Below are positions 14,582-17,158 of a stretch of 17,158 nucleotides of DNA, piece after piece. Location: positions 1 through 17,158 of the forward strand of contig JAFITR010000014.1 in the NCBI GenBank assembly GCA_017116025.1, written 5' to 3'. Below the pieces are notes generated by a model that ran no database searches, was not told the DNA's origin, and saw only the letters and a program-made list of their open reading frames with translations. A program made the translations under genes and the position numbers. The stretch comes from Simkania negevensis. Its GTDB lineage: Bacteria > Chlamydiota > Chlamydiia > Chlamydiales > JAFITR01. The stretch's first letter is position 1, and every line of letters starts with the position of its first letter.

Positions 14582-16357
14582 CTACTCCTTATAGAGTTCA
14601 TCAATCAAGCCCCTATATTTTGTCTCAATGACCTCCCGCCTTAACTTCATCGTCGGCGTCAGCTCCTCCCCTTCCACAGAGACAAGATGGGGAACAAACA
14701 TCCATTTACACACCCTCTCCCACTTATTGAGATGATCGTTAACAGCCTGAACAACCAGATCCATCTCCTGTATAACGAGATCGCTTGCGAGGAACTCTTT
14801 GTCGCTAAGTTGCTCTTGACGAAACTGCTTCTTCAGTGCCTTCACCACGTTAAAATCGGGAAAAATCAGGCAGGAGACAAATCTTCTTCCTTCGGCAACA
14901 ACGAGGGCAAGATCAACAAGTGGCGCCTTACACAGCCCTTGCTCGATAGGGACGGGAGAGACATATTTTCCAACAGACGTTTTGAACAGCTCCTTGTTGC
15001 GTCCCTCGATATAAAGATAGCCATCGCCATCCAAAGAACCTATGTCGCCAGTATCTAGCCACCCTGTGGAATCAAGTACTGCCAGTGTAGCAGCCTCGTT
15101 ACGATGGTACCCTCGCATGACGTTCGGACCGCGTACAAGGATCTCTTTTTTAGCGCCTATTTTGATTTCTACTCCAGGAATAGCCTTGCCCACTGTTCCC
15201 GGCTTGTTGTTTTCAGGGAAATTACAAGCGATCACAGGAGAAGTCTCCGTCAACCCATACCCTTCGTAGACAGGGACACCGATATCGACGAAGAACTTTG
15301 CCAAACTTTGGTCCAACTTTGCTCCCCCTACGATCACGTATTTCAACTTGCCACCAAAAGCCTCGCGCAAGGTAGAGTAGACCAATTTGTCTGCCAAAGG
15401 CTGTAGCCATTTCTTAGCAACGCTCTCTTCTTTCCCTTTCGCCAACTCAAAGGCCCACACCCCCAAGGCCTTCTTCATCAAATCTGCTTCCTGTACACGA
15501 ACAAGAAGGTAAGCATAGATCTTTTCTAACACACGAGGGACAATAGAAAGAATCGTCGGCTCTAGCTCCCTACATAACTCGCGAAGCTTCTTTAAATCAT
15601 CAGCAAAATAGATAGAGACTGCAGCAGTCAGCATGAGATAGGCGTTGGCCCTTCCAAAGACGTGCGCCAAAGGCAAAATGCTCAGCCCCTTATCTTCCCA
15701 ACTCTTAAAGGGCCAAATCTCCAACAAGCCCGACACCTGGCTTGCCAGATTGCCGTGCGTTAACTCCACCCCTTTGGGAACACCCGTGCTCCCACTCGTG
15801 TACATGATCGTCAGCAAATCGCTCGCAACAAAATCAGCACCCAAACGCTCTGCCCTCTGCGGATCAACATCAACCACCTTCTGACCCAAGTGCAACAAGT
15901 CCTCCCAATCTTTAACAGGAGTTTCAGAGCTCTGAAGCTGTCCAAAAGCAATGTTGCGGACAATCACCAAGGGCAAAGCAGAAAACTCCTTGCCATGAGC
16001 CTGCCACAACTCCTCGCCAGAAACAAAGATCGCCTTCATCGATGAATCGCGCATCTCATAGAGGAGGTTGTCCTTCGAAATATTGACAAAGACGGGGACC
16101 GATACCGCCCCAGACATCATCACCGCCAAATCGAAAAGCACCCAATGTGCATCCGATGGGCCCATAATACCTACACAATCCCCTCTTTTTATTCCAAGAG
16201 TCTGTAGCCCAAGAGCAATTCTTTCGACATAATCAACAAGACGCTTTGTAGAAATGTGCTTCCAGATACCCCTTTCGCGGTAGTTCAACATACAAGGATT
16301 GCGATACGACTTCGCAATGAAGCGCAACATCCCAGACATCGTCTCAAAAGAAGCCAT
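14582..16357 (-). CDS. fadD: Long-chain fatty acid-CoA ligase (AMP-forming acyl-CoA synthetase)
   Basis: Activates fatty acids with ATP and CoA through an acyl-adenylate, feeding the genes downstream. It belongs to the ANL adenylating family. Numbered from the longest frame (606 residues from ATG 16402), the P-loop-like YTSGSTGVPKG is at 201-211, YGLTETSP at 382-389, WLDTGD at 448-453 with the ribose-binding Asp453, and EGRNKELFKTS at 466-476. Lys586 near the C-terminus in TPTMKLRR is the expected catalytic Lys. Start choice: ATG 16357 (Met16 of the longest frame) is preceded by AGGGGG seven bases upstream and begins where family resemblance begins. ATG 16396 with AGGA, or ATG 16402, remain possible. 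It is the first gene of the five-gene operon, three bases before the thiolase gene. fadD is a family-level symbol, and the sequence also resembles eukaryotic-type long-chain ligases. Confidence 0.93.
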   Translation of the reverse strand: MASFETMSGMLRFIAKSYRNPCMLNYRERGIWKHISTKRLVDYVERIALGLQTLGIKRGDCVGIMGPSDAHWVLFDLAVMMSGAVSVPVFVNISKDNLLYEMRDSSMKAIFVSGEELWQAHGKEFSALPLVIVRNIAFGQLQSSETPVKDWEDLLHLGQKVVDVDPQRAERLGADFVASDLLTIMYTSGSTGVPKGVELTHGNLASQVSGLLEIWPFKSWEDKGLSILPLAHVFGRANAYLMLTAAVSIYFADDLKKLRELCRELEPTILSIVPRVLEKIYAYLLVRVQEADLMKKALGVWAFELAKGKEESVAKKWLQPLADKLVYSTLREAFGGKLKYVIVGGAKLDQSLAKFFVDIGVPVYEGYGLTETSPVIACNFPENNKPGTVGKAIPGVEIKIGAKKEILVRGPNVMRGYHRNEAATLAVLDSTGWLDTGDIGSLDGDGYLYIEGRNKELFKTSVGKYVSPVPIEQGLCKAPLVDLALVVAEGRRFVSCLIFPDFNVVKALKKQFRQEQLSDKEFLASDLVIQEMDLVVQAVNDHLNKWERVCKWMFVPHLVSVEGEELTPTMKLRREVIETKYRGLIDELYKE

Positions 16358-16364
16358 CCGCCAT

Positions 16365-16370
16365 CCCCCT
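16365..16370 (-). promoter_or_regulatory. Ribosome-binding site supporting the acyl-CoA synthetase start
   Basis: AGGGGG on the minus strand, seven bases before ATG 16357, is the best-spaced purine-rich site among the three in-frame ATGs (16402, 16396, 16357). The next best is AGGA, five bases before 16396. Confidence 0.45.
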
Positions 16371-16419
16371 AAATAAGCCTTTTTTTCGCCCCTCATCCGC
16401 ATCCTAAACGAACCCTCTA

Positions 16420-16445
16420 TTTTTTAACATTTGTTTTTTAACATT
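16420..16445. repeat. 12-bp direct repeat in the divergent promoter region
   Basis: TTTTTTAACATT occurs at 16420-16431 and again at 16434-16445, a 14-base period. It covers the start region predicted for the minus-strand promoter, reaches into its -10 box, and overlaps the -35 of the plus-strand promoter. It could be a tandem operator or simply AT-rich slippage sequence. Confidence 0.45.
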
Positions 16446-16459
16446 ATATTTTTTATGAT
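16431..16459 (+). promoter_or_regulatory. Candidate promoter for the right-edge gene
   Basis: TTGTTT (16431-16436), 17 bases, then TATGAT (16454-16459). The -10 matches five of six consensus positions and the -35 three of six. Transcription would begin near 16466, and the start codon at 16495 with GAGG at 16485-16488 follows at a sensible distance. Confidence 0.45.
16443..16448 (-). promoter_or_regulatory. Perfect TATAAT -10 box for the beta-oxidation operon
   Basis: The minus strand reads TATAAT exactly here, about 41 bases upstream of the first possible ATG of the acyl-CoA synthetase gene and in an AT-rich stretch. No good -35 is seen at 16-18 bases (GCGTGA at 17). The promoter may be weak or activator-dependent if real. 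Confidence 0.4.
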
Positions 16460-16494
16460 ATGCAATCACGCAGATCAACTATTTGAGGTGCCTA

Positions 16495-17158
16495 ATGCTC
16501 GGTCTTAGCCTTAACACTGCTCATTCTCAGCTGGATTTTCTTCAAGCCTTACAACTCGCAAATGCCTCCTCTAAACAATTCAAACCTAATAGTCAGCTAT
16601 ATATTTGCTCTTCTGGAAACCCTGAGAAATTCATGCTAATAAAGGATAAGAACGCAGCCTTATCCGCTTCGAAACTATTTGCAGTAGCCACCGACTATAT
16701 TCCTCGGTTGTTAGGCGAATCCAGGAGAGTAGCTCTGAACTTTTTTGGTACGCTTTCGCACAGCAGACTTCAGTACGAATTTCAGCAAGCTTCTAGCTGG
16801 TGGTGCTGTCTTAACGACTCCGAAAAACAGAGCGAACTGCAAGAGCTCAGGAAAAAGATAAAGACGTGGATGAACGGGCAACATACCGCTTCAACAGCCT
16901 CAGTACGATCGAACGTTCTACTGCCTACTGCCAACGAAGCCCCTCTTCCTGCACCGGATTACCGCTACCCCGGATTTCTCGATGCCGTTCAAGAGATTGC
17001 TTCAGCAATTCAAGACAATGTTTCGCCACTTCCTTTTCTCACACGAGCAGATTTGATCAACACATCAGAATACTTTTATTGCAGCTCAGAAAATCAATCG
17101 CCATTCGGGAATCAAAAACAATATCGCAGAAAAATAGTGCATCCCCAAACAATGTTCG
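16495..17158 (+). CDS. Hypothetical protein, 3' end outside the window
   Basis: An open frame of 221 codons starts at ATG 16495 with GAGG seven to eight bases upstream and runs off the right edge with no stop, so the protein is longer. I do not recognise it. No signal peptide, P-loop or enzyme motif is visible. Residues about 75-130 look helical and charged, with an unusual Trp-Trp-Cys-Cys at about residues 102-105. A Pro/Ala-rich linker lies near 143-158, and the part after about 160 looks like a second helical region followed by a Ser/Asn/Gln-rich stretch. It is divergent from the fatty-acid operon and shares the promoter region with it. A multi-domain lineage-specific protein is likely, and no function is proposed. 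Confidence 0.75.
   Translation, partial: MLGLSLNTAHSQLDFLQALQLANASSKQFKPNSQLYICSSGNPEKFMLIKDKNAALSASKLFAVATDYIPRLLGESRRVALNFFGTLSHSRLQYEFQQASSWWCCLNDSEKQSELQELRKKIKTWMNGQHTASTASVRSNVLLPTANEAPLPAPDYRYPGFLDAVQEIASAIQDNVSPLPFLTRADLINTSEYFYCSSENQSPFGNQKQYRRKIVHPQTMF

Noticed and set aside
14010..14594. 194-codon plus-strand frame opposite the thiolase gene
   Set aside because: Antisense shadow of a gene with all catalytic residues intact. No independent support.

Overview
The window looks like a bacterial chromosome segment from an obligate intracellular Gram-negative, most likely an environmental member of the Chlamydiota (Parachlamydia/Waddlia/Simkania-like). This assignment is an inference. 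It rests on a Kdo transferase whose central motif reads EGDHW rather than the enterobacterial form, a LID-less adenylate kinase with a DGIPR motif, moderate GC, and large orphan proteins flanking tightly packed metabolic genes. There is no ribosomal or other phylogenetic marker to settle it.

Layout. Bases 58-5403 (minus) encode one very large protein of up to 1781 residues that I do not recognise. It is helical and leucine-rich, with an Ala/Asp-Thr low-complexity tract near its N-terminus. Bases 5404-5763 hold no convincing gene. They contain a 175-bp MITE-like structure with 9-bp terminal inverted repeats, which overlaps the start of the giant gene. They also contain a plausible sigma70/sigma66-type promoter and a perfect 13-bp stem-loop in the leader of the next gene. 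Bases 5764-7787 (plus) encode an adenylate kinase-family protein and the lipid A Kdo transferase WaaA, and end convergently at a small hairpin.

Bases 7802-16357 (minus) are a five-gene operon with junctions of +9, +1, -1 and +3 nt. In transcription order it encodes a long-chain acyl-CoA synthetase, a thiolase, a FadB/FadJ-like enoyl-CoA hydratase/3-hydroxyacyl-CoA dehydrogenase, a VLCAD-like acyl-CoA dehydrogenase, and a 482-residue protein of unknown function. The four enzymes form a complete fatty-acid activation and beta-oxidation spiral: fatty acid to acyl-CoA, to enoyl-CoA, to 3-ketoacyl-CoA, to acetyl-CoA. All the catalytic residues I looked for are present. The electron acceptor (ETF) is not in the window. 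The fifth gene has its ribosome-binding site overlapping the acyl-CoA dehydrogenase stop codon, so it is probably made together with the pathway.

Bases 16358-16494 are an AT-rich divergent promoter region with a perfect TATAAT on the minus strand, a TTGTTT-17-TATGAT promoter on the plus strand, and a 12-bp direct repeat lying over both. From 16495 to the right edge, on the plus strand, an unrecognised protein of at least 221 residues runs out of the window.

No tRNA, rRNA, CRISPR array, transposase or phage gene was seen. The best candidates for something undescribed are the 482-residue protein tied to the beta-oxidation operon, the 1781-residue orphan, and the MITE-like/hairpin sequences between the giant gene and the kinase.
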